Assembly: GCA_022601135.1 (NCBI GenBank)
Contig: JAHZJB010000053.1
Span: 1-64,000 of the forward strand
Source: Actinomycetes bacterium
Lineage (GTDB): Bacteria > Actinomycetota > Actinomycetes > Mycobacteriales > Mycobacteriaceae
DNA: 64,000 bases
Reading direction: 5' to 3'
The position numbers and the translations under genes were made by a program. Below the pieces are notes generated by a model. That model worked only from the letters and a program-made list of their open reading frames with translations, had not been told where the DNA came from and searched no databases. Below are positions 26,641 through 36,039 of the stretch, piece after piece (position 1 is the stretch's first letter; every line of letters starts with the position of its first letter).

Positions 26641-27369
26641 TCAAGCCAGCCCCAAGTCGCGCATCCGGGTGCTGTGCGTGTGCTGGAGTCGGTCGAAGAA
26701 GTCCGTCATGTGCGACAGATCCCCACCGGCCATCACCAGCTCGACCAGTTCGTCGTGTTCTGCCAGCACGAACTGAGCCTGGGTTATGGCCTCGCCCAAC
26801 AGCCGCCGCGACCATAGCGCCAACCGGTGACGCTGACGGTCGCTGGCGGTCACGGCAGCCTGAACTTCGGCCACGACGAACTGCGAGTGGCCGGTGTCGG
26901 CGAGCACCGATCGCACCACGCAGGCGATTTCGTCGGGCATCGCGCCTGCCGTCTCCAGGTAGAGGTCGGCGGCCATCGCGTCGCCCACATAAGTCTTGAC
27001 CAGAGCCTCGAGCCAGGTGCTCGGTGTGGTCAGCCGGTGGTAGTTCTCCAACGCCGACGCGTACCTCGTCATCGCCGGAACGACGTCGACTCCCCGACGC
27101 TCCAGGGCGTCGCGCAGAACCTCGTAGTGATTCATCTCGGCGGCCGCCATGCTGGCCATGTTGATCCGGCCAAGCAAGTTGGGCGCCATTCGCGCCTCGT
27201 CGGTGAGCCGGTAGAAAGCCGCGACCTCGCCGTACGCCAGCAACGCAAACAGCTCGTTGATGCCCGGATGGTCAGAAGACACAGCAGACACAGCGGACCC
27301 GCCCGACTCGACGGGGGTGTTGCGCTCCCCCGCAGCCGCAGGACCAGCGGCGGATGGCGTCGAAGTCAT
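26641..27369 (-). CDS. Ferritin-like fold protein (MiaE-like)
   Basis: A 242-residue protein in the Rv3210c position with a flexible 35-residue start. Helices carry spaced carboxylate and histidine residues of a ferritin-like di-iron fold: LLAYGEVAAFYRL, MAAAEMNHYEVLRDAL and LADTGHSQFVVAEVQ. Actinobacterial relatives are annotated as tRNA-hydroxylase-like (MiaE_2). An iron-dependent oxidase role is inferred from the fold. It starts at ATG 27369 and its end is 9 bases from the MmpS-like gene end (convergent). The 269-base gap on its other side, up to rhlE, contains no gene that I can support. Confidence 0.78.
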   Translation of the reverse strand: MTSTPSAAGPAAAGERNTPVESGGSAVSAVSSDHPGINELFALLAYGEVAAFYRLTDEARMAPNLLGRINMASMAAAEMNHYEVLRDALERRGVDVVPAMTRYASALENYHRLTTPSTWLEALVKTYVGDAMAADLYLETAGAMPDEIACVVRSVLADTGHSQFVVAEVQAAVTASDRQRHRLALWSRRLLGEAITQAQFVLAEHDELVELVMAGGDLSHMTDFFDRLQHTHSTRMRDLGLA

Positions 27370-27638
27370 GGCCCAACTGTAGAGCGCCGACGCGCCTCAG
27401 ACGAGCGCGATAACCAGAGAGCGCGCCGACCAGCTACCATGTGTTCGGTGTCGGCGCGAGAGTCGGCGGATCGATCCAGTTCAAGCCCGCCGGTAATCTC
27501 CTCAGACACTTTGACAATGTGCGTGCACGGCGACGGCCCGCTTTCGTAGCGCAGGGCCCAACGAAGTTCTCTTCACAACTCGTGCGCGCGTGAAAGCCAC
27601 GAGGAATGAATGACATTGGAAGGCTTCGTTTACCTAGC

Positions 27639-29165
27639 ATGACACCAGTAGTCCCGCATACCAGTCCGTCGTTTGCCCAACTCGGAGTCCGCGAAGAGAT
27701 CGTGCGCGCGCTGTCCGAATCCAGCATCGAACAACCCTTCGCCATCCAGGAACTGACGCTGCCGCTCGCGCTCTCCGGGGACGATCTCATCGGTCAGGCC
27801 CGCACCGGCATGGGTAAGACCTACGCCTTCGGCGTGCCGCTGCTCAATGGCATCACCACCGATACGGATCGTCCGCTCAGCGGCATTCCGCGGGCACTGG
27901 TCGTCGTCCCCACCCGCGAGCTGTGCCTGCAGGTCCACGGCGACCTGGAGTTGGCGTCGAAGTACCTGGTCGCCGAGCACGAAGGCAGCAGTCGTCCGCT
28001 GTCGGTGGTGGCTATCTACGGCGGACGTCCCTACGAGCCCCAGATCGAAGCGCTGCAGAAGGGCGCGGACGTCGTGGTAGGTACCCCCGGTCGCCTACTT
28101 GACCTCGCCCAGCAAGGTCACCTGCAGCTTGGCGGCCTGTCCAAGCTGGTGCTCGACGAAGCCGACGAAATGCTCGATCTAGGCTTCCTGCCCGACATCG
28201 AGCGGATTCTCAAACAGATTCCGGCCAAGCGTCAGGCGATGCTGTTCTCGGCGACCATGCCGGATCCGATCATCACGTTGGCCCGCACGTTCATGAATCA
28301 GCCGACCCACATTCGGGCCGAGGCACCGCATTCAGCGGCCACTCACGACACGACCAAGCAGTTCGCGTATCGCGCACATGCCCTAGACAAAGTGGAGATG
28401 GTCGGGCGAATTCTGCAGGCCCGCGGCCGAGGCGCAACGATGATCTTCACCCGCACCAAACGGACCGCGCAGAAGGTGGCCGACGAACTCGCGGAGCGAG
28501 GTTTCAAGGTCGGCGCAGTGCACGGTGACCTCGGCCAGGTCGCGCGCGAGAAGGCGCTGAAAGCTTTCCGCACCAGCGAGGTTGACGTGCTCGTCGCCAC
28601 CGACGTCGCGGCCCGCGGTATCGACATCGACGACATCACGCACGTCATCAACTACCAGATCCCCGAGGACGAGCAGGCCTATGTGCACCGCATCGGACGT
28701 ACCGGGCGGGCGGGCAAGACCGGTATCGCCGTCACCCTGGTGGACTGGGACGAACTGCCCCGCTGGGCGATGATCGACAAGGCCCTGGGCCTGGAGACAC
28801 CCGACCCGGCCGAGACCTACTCGAGCTCGCCGCATCTCTACGAGGAGCTGGACATCCCGACCGAGGCGACCGGCAAGATCGGCTCGGCCCGGCGTGCCAG
28901 CGGCACCAAGAGAGCACCCCGGCGGTCTGAAGCGCGAGACGACAAACCGGCCCGTCGCAGCAATCGGACACGGCGACGCACCCGGGGCGGCAATGCCGCG
29001 GGTAACGCCGGCGGTGCCCGCGTGGAGGGCCAGACCGGTGCCGGCGAGTCGAGCACCCCGGCCCAATCGGCCGATGCCGCCGGCGACGCGTCGGAAGCCA
29101 AGCGGTCGGGCCGCCGTCGCCGCCGTCGCCGCCCGAGTAAAACTGCGGCCGCAGGCCCCAGCTAG
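27639..29165 (+). CDS. rhlE: DEAD-box RNA helicase RhlE
   Basis: A 508-residue DEAD-box helicase. Q motif FAQLGVREEIVRALSESSI, Walker A ARTGMGKT, PTREL, GTPGRLLDLA, DEAD, SAT in the first RecA domain; ARGIDIDDITHVINYQIP and HRIGRTGRAG in the second. A long basic, low-complexity tail rich in Arg follows, probably for RNA binding. It takes part in ribosome assembly and RNA decay. ATG 27639 (MTPVVPHTSP) is preferred because the Q-motif spacing resembles relatives. An in-frame ATG at 27606 would add 11 residues. It likely has a long leader, as the upstream 269 bases are empty. Confidence 0.94.
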   Translation: MTPVVPHTSPSFAQLGVREEIVRALSESSIEQPFAIQELTLPLALSGDDLIGQARTGMGKTYAFGVPLLNGITTDTDRPLSGIPRALVVVPTRELCLQVHGDLELASKYLVAEHEGSSRPLSVVAIYGGRPYEPQIEALQKGADVVVGTPGRLLDLAQQGHLQLGGLSKLVLDEADEMLDLGFLPDIERILKQIPAKRQAMLFSATMPDPIITLARTFMNQPTHIRAEAPHSAATHDTTKQFAYRAHALDKVEMVGRILQARGRGATMIFTRTKRTAQKVADELAERGFKVGAVHGDLGQVAREKALKAFRTSEVDVLVATDVAARGIDIDDITHVINYQIPEDEQAYVHRIGRTGRAGKTGIAVTLVDWDELPRWAMIDKALGLETPDPAETYSSSPHLYEELDIPTEATGKIGSARRASGTKRAPRRSEARDDKPARRSNRTRRRTRGGNAAGNAGGARVEGQTGAGESSTPAQSADAAGDASEAKRSGRRRRRRRPSKTAAAGPS

Positions 29166-29182
29166 CCGAGACCCACCCCGCG

Positions 29183-30412
29183 ATGGTCAAACCCGAACGC
29201 CGGACTCGGGCGGACTTGGTGGCCGCGGCGGCGATCGCCGCGGCCGTCGCGCTGGTCGCGGCGCTTGTCTGGTGGACCAGCGACGCACGGTCAACCGTCA
29301 GCCTGCCGGCCGCGGCCCCTGTCCCCAGTCTGAAACCCGTCCAGTCGGTGCCGGGCACGCTCACCCAACGCTGGAGCGCGCCCAGCCCCGAGACGCGTCA
29401 GCCGCTGGTGGTCGGTGGCGCCGTGGTGACCGGTGCCGGCCGCAGCGTGGAAGGCCGAGATCCCAGCACTGGTGAAACCCTCTGGAGCTTCTCCCGTGAC
29501 CTGGACCTGTGCGGTGTCACCTGGGTGTACAGCTACGCGGTAGCCGTGTACCCGGATGGACGCGGCTGCGGGCAGGTGAGCACTGTCAACGCGAAGACCG
29601 GCGAGCGCGGACCAACCCGCTCCAGCTACGCAGATCCTCAGGTCACCCTGTCCGGAGACGGTGCGACAGTGCTGTCGGCCGGGAACACCCGGCTGGAGGT
29701 GTGGCGCTCCGACATGGTTCGGATGCTCAGCTACGGTGCGCTGGACGCGCCCATCAAGCCGGGCATTCCGGTGACCCCGTTGTGTCGGCTGGTCTCGGCG
29801 GCGGCGAGTTCGGCCGCGGCATCGGTGCTGGAAGCGTGCGACGGCCAAGACGATCTGCGGCTCACGCTACTGCGCCCCTCCGACGAGGAAGACACCCCGG
29901 AACTCAAGTATGTGCAGCAGACCGGGGTCAGTGACGGCAGCGGCGCCCGCGTGGTCGCGGTGGTCGATACGACGACGGCGGTGTACGTTCCCACCCCGAA
30001 ACCGAGGGTGGACATCGTCGACGAGACCGGCACGGTGATCGACAGCACTGTGCTGCCGGCAGCGCCCTCGCCGGAGGCCACCGTGTCACGACCCGGGGAC
30101 CTGATCACCTGGTGGACCGGTGAAAGCGTAATAGTGTTCTCCGCCAACAACCTTCAATACAAGTACACCGTCGCGGCCGCGGGAGAGAACATACCTGTCG
30201 GTCCCGCGACGATCATGGCCGGGCGGTTGATGGTGCCCGTCAGCAGCGGATACGACGTCTTCGATCCGGTGACCGGTGCCGGTGACCGCCACATTGCGCT
30301 GGAGCGGCCCCCCCGAGAAGATTCGGCCGATCCCCCGGGACCCGTGGTGCCTGCCGTCGCCGGGGCGATGCTGTTGGAGCAGCGCGGCGACGAGCTCGTG
30401 GCGCTCGGTTAG
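29183..30412 (+). CDS. Membrane-anchored beta-propeller-like protein (Rv3212-like)
   Basis: A 409-residue protein in the Rv3212 position. One N-terminal membrane helix (about 13-31) is followed by an extracytoplasmic domain of repeated beta motifs of PQQ-propeller type, such as VEGRDPSTGETLWSFSRD, VSTVNAKTGERG and YDVFDPVTGAGD. Four cysteines fall in pairs (DLCG/GRGCG, PLCR/EACDG), consistent with disulfides. The family is actinobacterial and of unknown function. The ATG at 29183 is 17 bases after rhlE, so the two are probably cotranscribed. Confidence 0.8.
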   Translation: MVKPERRTRADLVAAAAIAAAVALVAALVWWTSDARSTVSLPAAAPVPSLKPVQSVPGTLTQRWSAPSPETRQPLVVGGAVVTGAGRSVEGRDPSTGETLWSFSRDLDLCGVTWVYSYAVAVYPDGRGCGQVSTVNAKTGERGPTRSSYADPQVTLSGDGATVLSAGNTRLEVWRSDMVRMLSYGALDAPIKPGIPVTPLCRLVSAAASSAAASVLEACDGQDDLRLTLLRPSDEEDTPELKYVQQTGVSDGSGARVVAVVDTTTAVYVPTPKPRVDIVDETGTVIDSTVLPAAPSPEATVSRPGDLITWWTGESVIVFSANNLQYKYTVAAAGENIPVGPATIMAGRLMVPVSSGYDVFDPVTGAGDRHIALERPPREDSADPPGPVVPAVAGAMLLEQRGDELVALG

Positions 30413-30483
30413 ACGACGATCAAGCGGGCGAGGCACGAGCCCGCGCTGAGGAGTCTGACCAAACCAGACCGGTTAGACGACGA

Positions 30484-31278
30484 TCACACCTCGGGGCTGA
30501 AGGTCGCCAGCGCCTTCCCGCTCTTCCAGTGCTTGAGCAGCGCGCCGGCCAGTTCCCGGTACGCTATCGCGCCTTTGTTCTTGCGCCCCTTGAGCACCGA
30601 GGAGCCCGACGCGGTGGCTTCGGCGAAGCGAACGGTGCGCGGGATCGGCGGCGCCAGCACCGGAAGGCTGTAGCGGTCGGCGACATCGAGCAACACATCG
30701 CGGCTGTGTGTGGTGCGCGAGTCGTACAGCGTGGGCAGCGCACCCAGCAGTGCGAGGTCGGCGTTGGTGATCTGTTGAACGTCGGTGATGGTGCGCAGGA
30801 ACTGGCCGACACCCCGGTGGGCCAGCGTCTCGCACTGCAGCGGCACGATCACTTCATCGGCGGCGGTCAGGCCGTTGAGCGTGAGCACCCCCAGCGAGGG
30901 CGGACAGTCGATGAGGATCACGTCGAAACCCTCGGAAATCTTGGCGAGCGCTCGTTTGAGTGCGTACTCCCGACCGGCCCGCATCAGCAGCATCGCCTCA
31001 GCGCCGGCGAGGTCGATGTTGGCGGGCAGCAGCGTCATTCCCTCTGACGTCTCGACCAGCGCCATGTCCGGTTCTACGTCGCCCAGCAGCACCTCGTGCA
31101 CCGAGACGGCCAGTTTGTCCGGGTCCTGACCCAGCGAGAACGTCAGACATCCCTGTGGGTCCAGGTCTACCAGCAGCACCCGCTTACCCAGCTCCACCAT
31201 CGCTGCGCCCAGCGATGCCACCGTCGTTGTTTTGGCGACTCCGCCCTTTTGATTGGCGACCGCAAGTACCCGCGTCAC
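30484..31278 (-). CDS. ParA/Soj-like ATPase
   Basis: A 264-residue ParA-type ATPase, orthologous in position to Rv3213c. The deviant Walker A is VANQKGGVAKTTT (7-19), motif A' reads LLVDLDPQGCLTF and motif B reads DVILIDCPPSLGVLTLN. ParA ATPases position cargo such as chromosome origins or protein complexes on the nucleoid. There is no ParB or parS-like neighbour, so this is an orphan ParA, separate from the chromosomal parAB pair. It starts at GTG 31278. Confidence 0.9.
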   Translation of the reverse strand: MTRVLAVANQKGGVAKTTTVASLGAAMVELGKRVLLVDLDPQGCLTFSLGQDPDKLAVSVHEVLLGDVEPDMALVETSEGMTLLPANIDLAGAEAMLLMRAGREYALKRALAKISEGFDVILIDCPPSLGVLTLNGLTAADEVIVPLQCETLAHRGVGQFLRTITDVQQITNADLALLGALPTLYDSRTTHSRDVLLDVADRYSLPVLAPPIPRTVRFAEATASGSSVLKGRKNKGAIAYRELAGALLKHWKSGKALATFSPEV

Positions 31279-31336
31279 CCCGACATCCTGTCATGCGCCC
31301 GCGAGCGGTGCCGAAGCGTGCGGCACAATCGGAGGC

Positions 31337-31948
31337 GTGGGCCTCCTGCAGCACCGGCTGATTTTGCTCCGACATGGCGAAACGGAGTGGTCGAAGGCTG
31401 GTAAGCACACCAGCCGCACCGAGCTTGAGCTCACACCACGCGGTCGCGAGCAGGCGGCGGCAGCGGCGCAGACCCTGCGACAGCTGCGGCTGGCGGACCC
31501 ATTCGTGGTGAGCAGCCCGCGCACGCGGGCAAGGACAACCGCCGACTTGGCCGGCCTTACCGTCGATGAAGTCAATCCGCTGATCAGCGAGTGGGATTAC
31601 GGAGAGTACGAGGGCACCACCACCGTGGAAATCCGCGAGACGGTGCCGAATTGGCTGGTGTGGACGCACGGATGCCCGGGCGGGGAGACCTCGGCGCAGG
31701 TCTGTGACCGCGCCGACCGGGCCATCGCCATGGCTCTAAGCCAGATGGAGTCCCGCGACGTGGTCTTCGTCGGGCACGGTCACTTCTCCCGGGCGACGAT
31801 CACCCGCTGGATCGAGCAGCCCCTCTACGAAGGTATTCGGTTTTCGATGCCGGCCGTGTCCATCGCGGTGTGCGGCTTCGAGCACGGAGTGCGCCAGCTC
31901 GCCGCACTGGCGCTGACGGGCCACCCCAACCGGGCCGCACCGGCGTGA
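31337..31948 (+). CDS. gpm2: Histidine phosphatase (Gpm2-type acid phosphatase)
   Basis: A 203-residue histidine-phosphatase superfamily member, like Rv3214. The phosphohistidine motif is LILLRHGETEWS (RHG); the second catalytic histidine is in VVFVGHGHFSRATITRW; the proton donor is in ISEWDYGEYEG. Rv3214 was named as a phosphoglycerate mutase but acts as an acid phosphatase. A CACAAT (31324-31329) lies 7 bases before the GTG at 31337, which fits a -10 box of a leaderless transcript; the GGAGG next to the GTG is too close to serve as ribosome-binding site. The stop overlaps entC in GTGA. Confidence 0.9.
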   Translation: MGLLQHRLILLRHGETEWSKAGKHTSRTELELTPRGREQAAAAAQTLRQLRLADPFVVSSPRTRARTTADLAGLTVDEVNPLISEWDYGEYEGTTTVEIRETVPNWLVWTHGCPGGETSAQVCDRADRAIAMALSQMESRDVVFVGHGHFSRATITRWIEQPLYEGIRFSMPAVSIAVCGFEHGVRQLAALALTGHPNRAAPA

Positions 31949-33042
31949 CCCGCGAACCGACGTTCGTTCTCACCGGCCCGGAGGGTGTGGTCACTGCCGA
32001 CGGCGTGCACACTGCCTTCAGCCGGATCGACGATGCGCGCGCCGCCCTGGCTTCGCACAGCGCACCGATCATCCTGGGCGCCTTGCCGTTCGACCTCTCC
32101 AAGCCGGCTGCGTTGATCCGGCCGCAATCGGCGGGATACACCCAGACCCTGCCCAAGTGGCCGGTGCGCGCGCTGGGCGACGCGCGGATCACCGAGACGA
32201 TGCCGGCCGCCGATGAGCACCGCGATCGCATCGTTGCCGCACTGCGGCGGCTGCGGGACCCGACCGACGACTTGCGCAAGGTCGTGCTGGCCCGCGCGCT
32301 GAGGGTGACCGCCGATGGACCGCTGGACGCGAGAACCGTGCTGCACCGATTGGTCGCCAACGATGGGCGAGCCAGCTCGTACCTCGCCGACCTGTCCGCG
32401 GCCGGCGAAGGGTACTCGGGCACCGTGCTGGTCGGAGCCAGCCCCGAACTCTTGGTCGCACGGCATGGACAGCAGCTGAAATGCCGCCCGTTCGCTGGAT
32501 CCGCACCTCGGCTGCCCGATCCGGACGAGGATGAGGCCAGCGGTGCCGCGCTCGCTCGATCTGCCAAGAACCTGCACGAACATCAGATCGTTGTCGACGC
32601 CTTGCGCGAAACGCTGGAACCGCTGTGCACCGACCTGCACATCGCCGAGCAACCCGAGCTCAGCAGGACCGCGGCGGTGTGGCATCTCTACACCCCCATT
32701 TCCGGGCGACTACGCAAAAGGTCCACCACCGCATTGGATCTGGCTATCGCACTACACCCGACCCCCGCCGTGGGCGGCTCCCCCACCCGCCAGGCCACCG
32801 AGTTGATCGATGAGATCGAGGGCGACCGCGGCTTCTACGCCGGCACGGTGGGTTGGTGCGATAAACGTGGCGATGGCCGCTGGGTGGTGTCGATCCGGTG
32901 TGCGCAATTGTCCGCCGACCGTCGTACAGCCGATCTGCACTCCGGTGGCGGCATCGTCGCCGAATCCGACCCGGACGACGAAGTCGAGGAAACCACAACC
33001 AAATTCGGAACAATCCTCGCGGCGCTGGGTGTCCAGCCATGA
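31945..33042 (+). CDS. entC: Isochorismate synthase (EntC/MenF)
   Basis: A 365-residue chorismate-utilising enzyme that makes isochorismate for menaquinone or salicylate/siderophore synthesis. Family motifs include RKVVLARAL, LVGASPELLVAR, RPFAGSAPR, LHPTPAVGGSPTRQA and GDRGFYAGTVGW (near-C-terminal active-site block). The gene order gpm2-entC-GNAT matches Rv3214-Rv3216. GTG 31945 overlaps the gpm2 stop by 4 bases, and its own TGA overlaps the next ATG by 4 bases, so the three genes are coupled. Confidence 0.92.
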   Translation: MTREPTFVLTGPEGVVTADGVHTAFSRIDDARAALASHSAPIILGALPFDLSKPAALIRPQSAGYTQTLPKWPVRALGDARITETMPAADEHRDRIVAALRRLRDPTDDLRKVVLARALRVTADGPLDARTVLHRLVANDGRASSYLADLSAAGEGYSGTVLVGASPELLVARHGQQLKCRPFAGSAPRLPDPDEDEASGAALARSAKNLHEHQIVVDALRETLEPLCTDLHIAEQPELSRTAAVWHLYTPISGRLRKRSTTALDLAIALHPTPAVGGSPTRQATELIDEIEGDRGFYAGTVGWCDKRGDGRWVVSIRCAQLSADRRTADLHSGGGIVAESDPDDEVEETTTKFGTILAALGVQP

Positions 33043-33521
33043 GCGAGAACATCCGCACCGTCCGCCCCGGAGACGAGGTCGAGCTGACCGCGATGATCCA
33101 CGAGCTGGCCGAGTTCGAACACGCCGCAGCGGACTGCACGGTCACCGAAACCCAGATTCGCGAAGCGCTTTTCGGCGCGCAACCCACGGTTCACGGCCAC
33201 ATCGCCGAGGTGGACGGTCGGGTAGCCGCCGGCGCGCTGTGGTTTCGCAACTTCTCGACCTGGGACGGTGCGGCCGGTATCCACCTGGAGGATTTGTTTG
33301 TGCGCCCGCGCTTCCGCCGACGGGGCCTGGCCCGCAAGCTGCTCGCCACCCTGGCCGCCGAATGCGTCGATCGCGGCTACACCCGGCTGACTTGGGCCGT
33401 ACTGGACTGGAACGCCGACGCGATCGCTCTCTACGACAGCGTCGGGGGACAGCCGCAGACCGAGTGGATCACCTACCGGGTGTCCGGACCACGCCTGCCG
33501 GAGCTGGCAGACGGTGCCTGA
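33039..33521 (+). CDS. GNAT-family N-acetyltransferase
   Basis: A 160-residue acetyltransferase in the Rv3216 position. It starts IRTVRPGDEVELTAMIHEL, has the acetyl-CoA binding loop FVRPRFRRRGLARKLL (the R/Q-x-x-G-x-G/A signature as RRRGLA) and the conserved C-terminal segment RLTWAVLDWNADAIALYDSVG. It resembles diamine or small-amine acetyltransferases. The substrate is unknown. ATG 33039 overlaps the entC stop in ATGA. Confidence 0.9.
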   Translation: MSENIRTVRPGDEVELTAMIHELAEFEHAAADCTVTETQIREALFGAQPTVHGHIAEVDGRVAAGALWFRNFSTWDGAAGIHLEDLFVRPRFRRRGLARKLLATLAAECVDRGYTRLTWAVLDWNADAIALYDSVGGQPQTEWITYRVSGPRLPELADGA

Positions 33522-33533
33522 TTGTCCGACTCC

Positions 33534-33923
33534 TCAACGATCGTCGTCGGACGGTACCTGAGTCACCCAGTGCAGCACCGACGGACTGAACAACAGCGCG
33601 AGCACGGTCACCGAGACCACTGCCACGGGCACCGCGAAACGCAACTGACCGGAGCTGTAGACGTACCAGGCGACACCCAGCAGCAGCAGGTTGACGAACA
33701 CCGCGATTCCGCGGCCCCACCGCCGTCCGGTCCACAGCGCCGCGCCCGCCGCGATCACTCCCGATCCCATGATCGCGAACCACGCGGCCGTGCCGTATCC
33801 GCTGATAGCGGCCTCGTGATGGCCATCGAGTTCGCGCACCGTGAGCACGATGGCCATCCCGATCGCCAGAACTCCTTGGAGCGCGGTAATCACGCCGGCC
33901 ACCTGCAGCGCCCGGGGAATCAT
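33534..33923 (-). CDS. Four-helix membrane protein (Rv3217c-like)
   Basis: A 129-residue protein with four hydrophobic segments: [58 protein letters not shown] and [15 protein letters not shown]. There is no recognisable catalytic motif. Its start ATG overlaps the stop of the upstream dehydroquinase-like gene in ATGA (33920-33923), so translation is coupled. The function is unknown. Confidence 0.8.
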   Translation of the reverse strand: MIPRALQVAGVITALQGVLAIGMAIVLTVRELDGHHEAAISGYGTAAWFAIMGSGVIAAGAALWTGRRWGRGIAVFVNLLLLGVAWYVYSSGQLRFAVPVAVVSVTVLALLFSPSVLHWVTQVPSDDDR

Positions 33924-34363
33924 GACGACAGCCTGCCCGCCAGATAGCGCACTGCCAGGTCGTAGCCCAGCGGGCCCGCACCCGCTACCACCATCTCGGC
34001 GACCGCGGAGACATATGAGTGGTGTCGGAACTCCTCACGGGCGTGGATGTTGCTCAGGTGCACCTCGGCGACCGGCAGCCCCACCGATCTCAGCGCATCG
34101 GCGATCGCCACCGACGTATGACTGTAGGCGGCCGGGTTGATGATGATGCCGGCGCAGTCGGCGCGGGCGGCATGGATCGCATCGACGAGGACACCCTCGT
34201 GGTTGCTTTGCACAGACCGCACCTGCAGACCCGATTCCGCAGCCAGTTCGGCCACCCGCGACTCGATCTCGGCCAGCGTGGCCGACCCGTACACGTCGGG
34301 TTGCCGGGTGCCGAGCAGATTCAGGTTCGGCCCGTTGACGAGGAGCAGACGACATTCGGTCAC
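33920..34363 (-). CDS. Type II 3-dehydroquinate dehydratase-like protein (second copy)
   Basis: A 147-residue AroQ-fold enzyme that in its family converts 3-dehydroquinate to 3-dehydroshikimate. The active-site loop is [17 protein letters not shown] (10-26) with Arg20 and catalytic Tyr25; [17 protein letters not shown] carries the substrate-binding asparagine and HTS; catalytic His102 lies in [15 protein letters not shown]. All key residues are intact. Mycobacteria keep their main aroQ in the aro operon elsewhere, and I do not know of a copy at this place in M. tuberculosis, so this looks like a paralogue acquired here. GTG 34363 is chosen from family length. Confidence 0.9.
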   Translation of the reverse strand: MTECRLLLVNGPNLNLLGTRQPDVYGSATLAEIESRVAELAAESGLQVRSVQSNHEGVLVDAIHAARADCAGIIINPAAYSHTSVAIADALRSVGLPVAEVHLSNIHAREEFRHHSYVSAVAEMVVAGAGPLGYDLAVRYLAGRLSS

Positions 34364-34457
34364 CGTTGTACGGTACCGGCGAGCCCAACCTGCTCGAGAA
34401 ACCTCCCGACACGCCGCCAAAACAGGCGCACCCGAATCCCGGATAGGCTCTTCCCCC

Positions 34458-35411
34458 GTGCGCGCCGTCCTGATTGTGAACCCGAATGCAACCTCCACGA
34501 CCCCTGCGGGCCGCGATCTGCTGGCCCACGCCCTGGAAAGCCGGGTGCAGCTGAATGTCGTTCACACCGACCGTCGCGGCCATGCAGTCGAGATCGCGCA
34601 GGAGGCCACTCGGGGCGGGGTGGAGGTGCTGATCGTGCACGGCGGCGACGGGACGGTAAACGAGGTGGCCAACGGCATCATCGGGGAAGCGGGACCGACC
34701 GGCGCCGGACCGGCGGTCGGTGTCGTGCCCGGCGGATCGGCCAACGTGTTCGCGCGCGCGCTGGGGATCAGCCCGGACCCGATCGAGGCGACCAACCAGC
34801 TCGTCGACCTACTCGACGACCACCTCCGCGGCAAGTCCTGGCGGCGCATCGGCCTGATGGACTGCCAGGAACGCTGGGGGGTGTTCACCGCGGGCATGGG
34901 CGTTGACGGAGACGTCGTGGCTGCGGTGGAGGCGCAACGGGCGAAGGGGCGCAAGGTCACCGCGGCGCGCTACATCCGGGTTGCGATCCGCGAGATGCTG
35001 GCCAACGCGCGCCGCGATCCGACAATCACGCTGCACTTACCCGGCCGCGAGCCAATCTCCGGCGTGCATTTCGCGTTCGTGTCGAACGCCAGCCCCTGGA
35101 CCTACGCGAACGCGCGGCCGATATGGACAAACCCTGACACGACTTTCGAAACCGGTCTGGGCGTGTTTGCCGTGAAAAGCATGAACATTTGGGCCAACGT
35201 GGGACTGGCGCGACGGATGTGGTCTCGCAAGCACCGTATCGAGGCCAAGCACCTGATCCGCGACGACGACCTCTCGCGGTTGACAGTGCTTAGCGACACG
35301 CCCATCGCGTGTCAAATCGACGGCGACTACGTCGGCTTGCGCGAGAAAATGGAGTTCACCGCCGTCCCCAACGCCCTCGGGGTTGTCGCCCCACCCACCA
35401 ATCCTACTTGA
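34458..35411 (+). CDS. Diacylglycerol/lipid kinase family protein
   Basis: A 317-residue protein of the DAGK-catalytic/LCB5 family in the Rv3218 position. The nucleotide-binding motif is [14 protein letters not shown], followed by [16 protein letters not shown]. The C-terminal half is beta-rich, with [14 protein letters not shown]. Family members phosphorylate diacylglycerol, sphingoid bases or related lipids. TAGGCT (34444-34449) lies 8 bases before the GTG, which fits a -10 of a leaderless transcript. It is divergent from the dehydroquinase-like gene, 94 bases apart. Confidence 0.88.
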   Translation: MRAVLIVNPNATSTTPAGRDLLAHALESRVQLNVVHTDRRGHAVEIAQEATRGGVEVLIVHGGDGTVNEVANGIIGEAGPTGAGPAVGVVPGGSANVFARALGISPDPIEATNQLVDLLDDHLRGKSWRRIGLMDCQERWGVFTAGMGVDGDVVAAVEAQRAKGRKVTAARYIRVAIREMLANARRDPTITLHLPGREPISGVHFAFVSNASPWTYANARPIWTNPDTTFETGLGVFAVKSMNIWANVGLARRMWSRKHRIEAKHLIRDDDLSRLTVLSDTPIACQIDGDYVGLREKMEFTAVPNALGVVAPPTNPT

Positions 35412-35527
35412 TCAGCTAGTCTGACCTGCATGAATAACCGTTCCGGGCGTGTTCATCGGCGGGATTTACGGCGCAGCTGAGCTGAGTGTAGTACAGCCGG
35501 ATTAAGGGTCTGCTAACAGCCCCGGGT

Positions 35528-35543
35528 AGTGAGATAGCCCACG
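35528..35543 (+). promoter_or_regulatory. CRP-type site upstream of whiB1
   Basis: AGTGAGATAGCCCACG is the cAMP-receptor-protein site I know from the M. tuberculosis whiB1 promoter. It lies 140 bases before the whiB1 ATG and 16 bases upstream of the TTGACA hexamer. Confidence 0.7.
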
Positions 35544-35559
35544 TGTTAACGAGATGCTA

Positions 35560-35587
35560 TTGACATCTGTTCAGCCTATGACAGCAT
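35560..35587 (+). promoter_or_regulatory. Putative whiB1 promoter
   Basis: A perfect TTGACA (35560-35565) is followed after 16 bases by CAGCAT (35582-35587), a plausible -10. This predicts a 5' leader of roughly 90 bases before whiB1. The -10 assignment is uncertain. Confidence 0.5.
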
Positions 35588-35682
35588 CGGGGACAACAGC
35601 GCGGAAACATTTGGTGCGCTTGCGTTAACAGCCGAATTGAAGCTCGTGCGCTCTGCTGCGCACATGAAAAGGAGTAGGACTG

Positions 35683-35937
35683 ATGGATTGGCGCCACAAG
35701 GCTGTCTGTCGCGACGAAGATCCGGAGCTGTTCTTCCCGGTGGGAAACAGCGGACCAGCCCTCGCCCAGATCGCTGACGCGAAGGTCGTCTGCAACCGTT
35801 GCCCGGTCACCGCCGAGTGCCTGAGCTGGGCATTGGAGTCCGGCCAGGACGCCGGCGTGTGGGGCGGCATGGGCGAAGACGAGCGCCGCGCGCTCAAGCG
35901 CCGCAACGCGCGCACCAGGGCGCGTAGCGGGGTCTAG
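35683..35937 (+). CDS. whiB1: WhiB1 transcriptional regulator
   Basis: An 84-residue Wbl protein with the four 4Fe-4S cysteines at 9, 37, 40 and 46 and the GVWGG turn in the C-terminal half, ending in a basic tail (RRALKRRNARTRARSG). WhiB1 is essential in mycobacteria, binds SigA and is nitric-oxide responsive. AAAAGGAG lies 9 bases before the ATG. The upstream region carries a CRP-type site and a TTGACA promoter. The rest of the 271 bases between the lipid-kinase gene and whiB1 has no gene. Confidence 0.97.
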   Translation: MDWRHKAVCRDEDPELFFPVGNSGPALAQIADAKVVCNRCPVTAECLSWALESGQDAGVWGGMGEDERRALKRRNARTRARSGV

Positions 35938-36039
35938 TCCGGTCCAGCACCTGAGTCGCGGCCCCGACGACAGTCGGGGCCGTAACTATGTGACGACATT
36001 GTTTCGCAGGTGCGGTGAGGCGCCGTTCGCCGGGAGATC

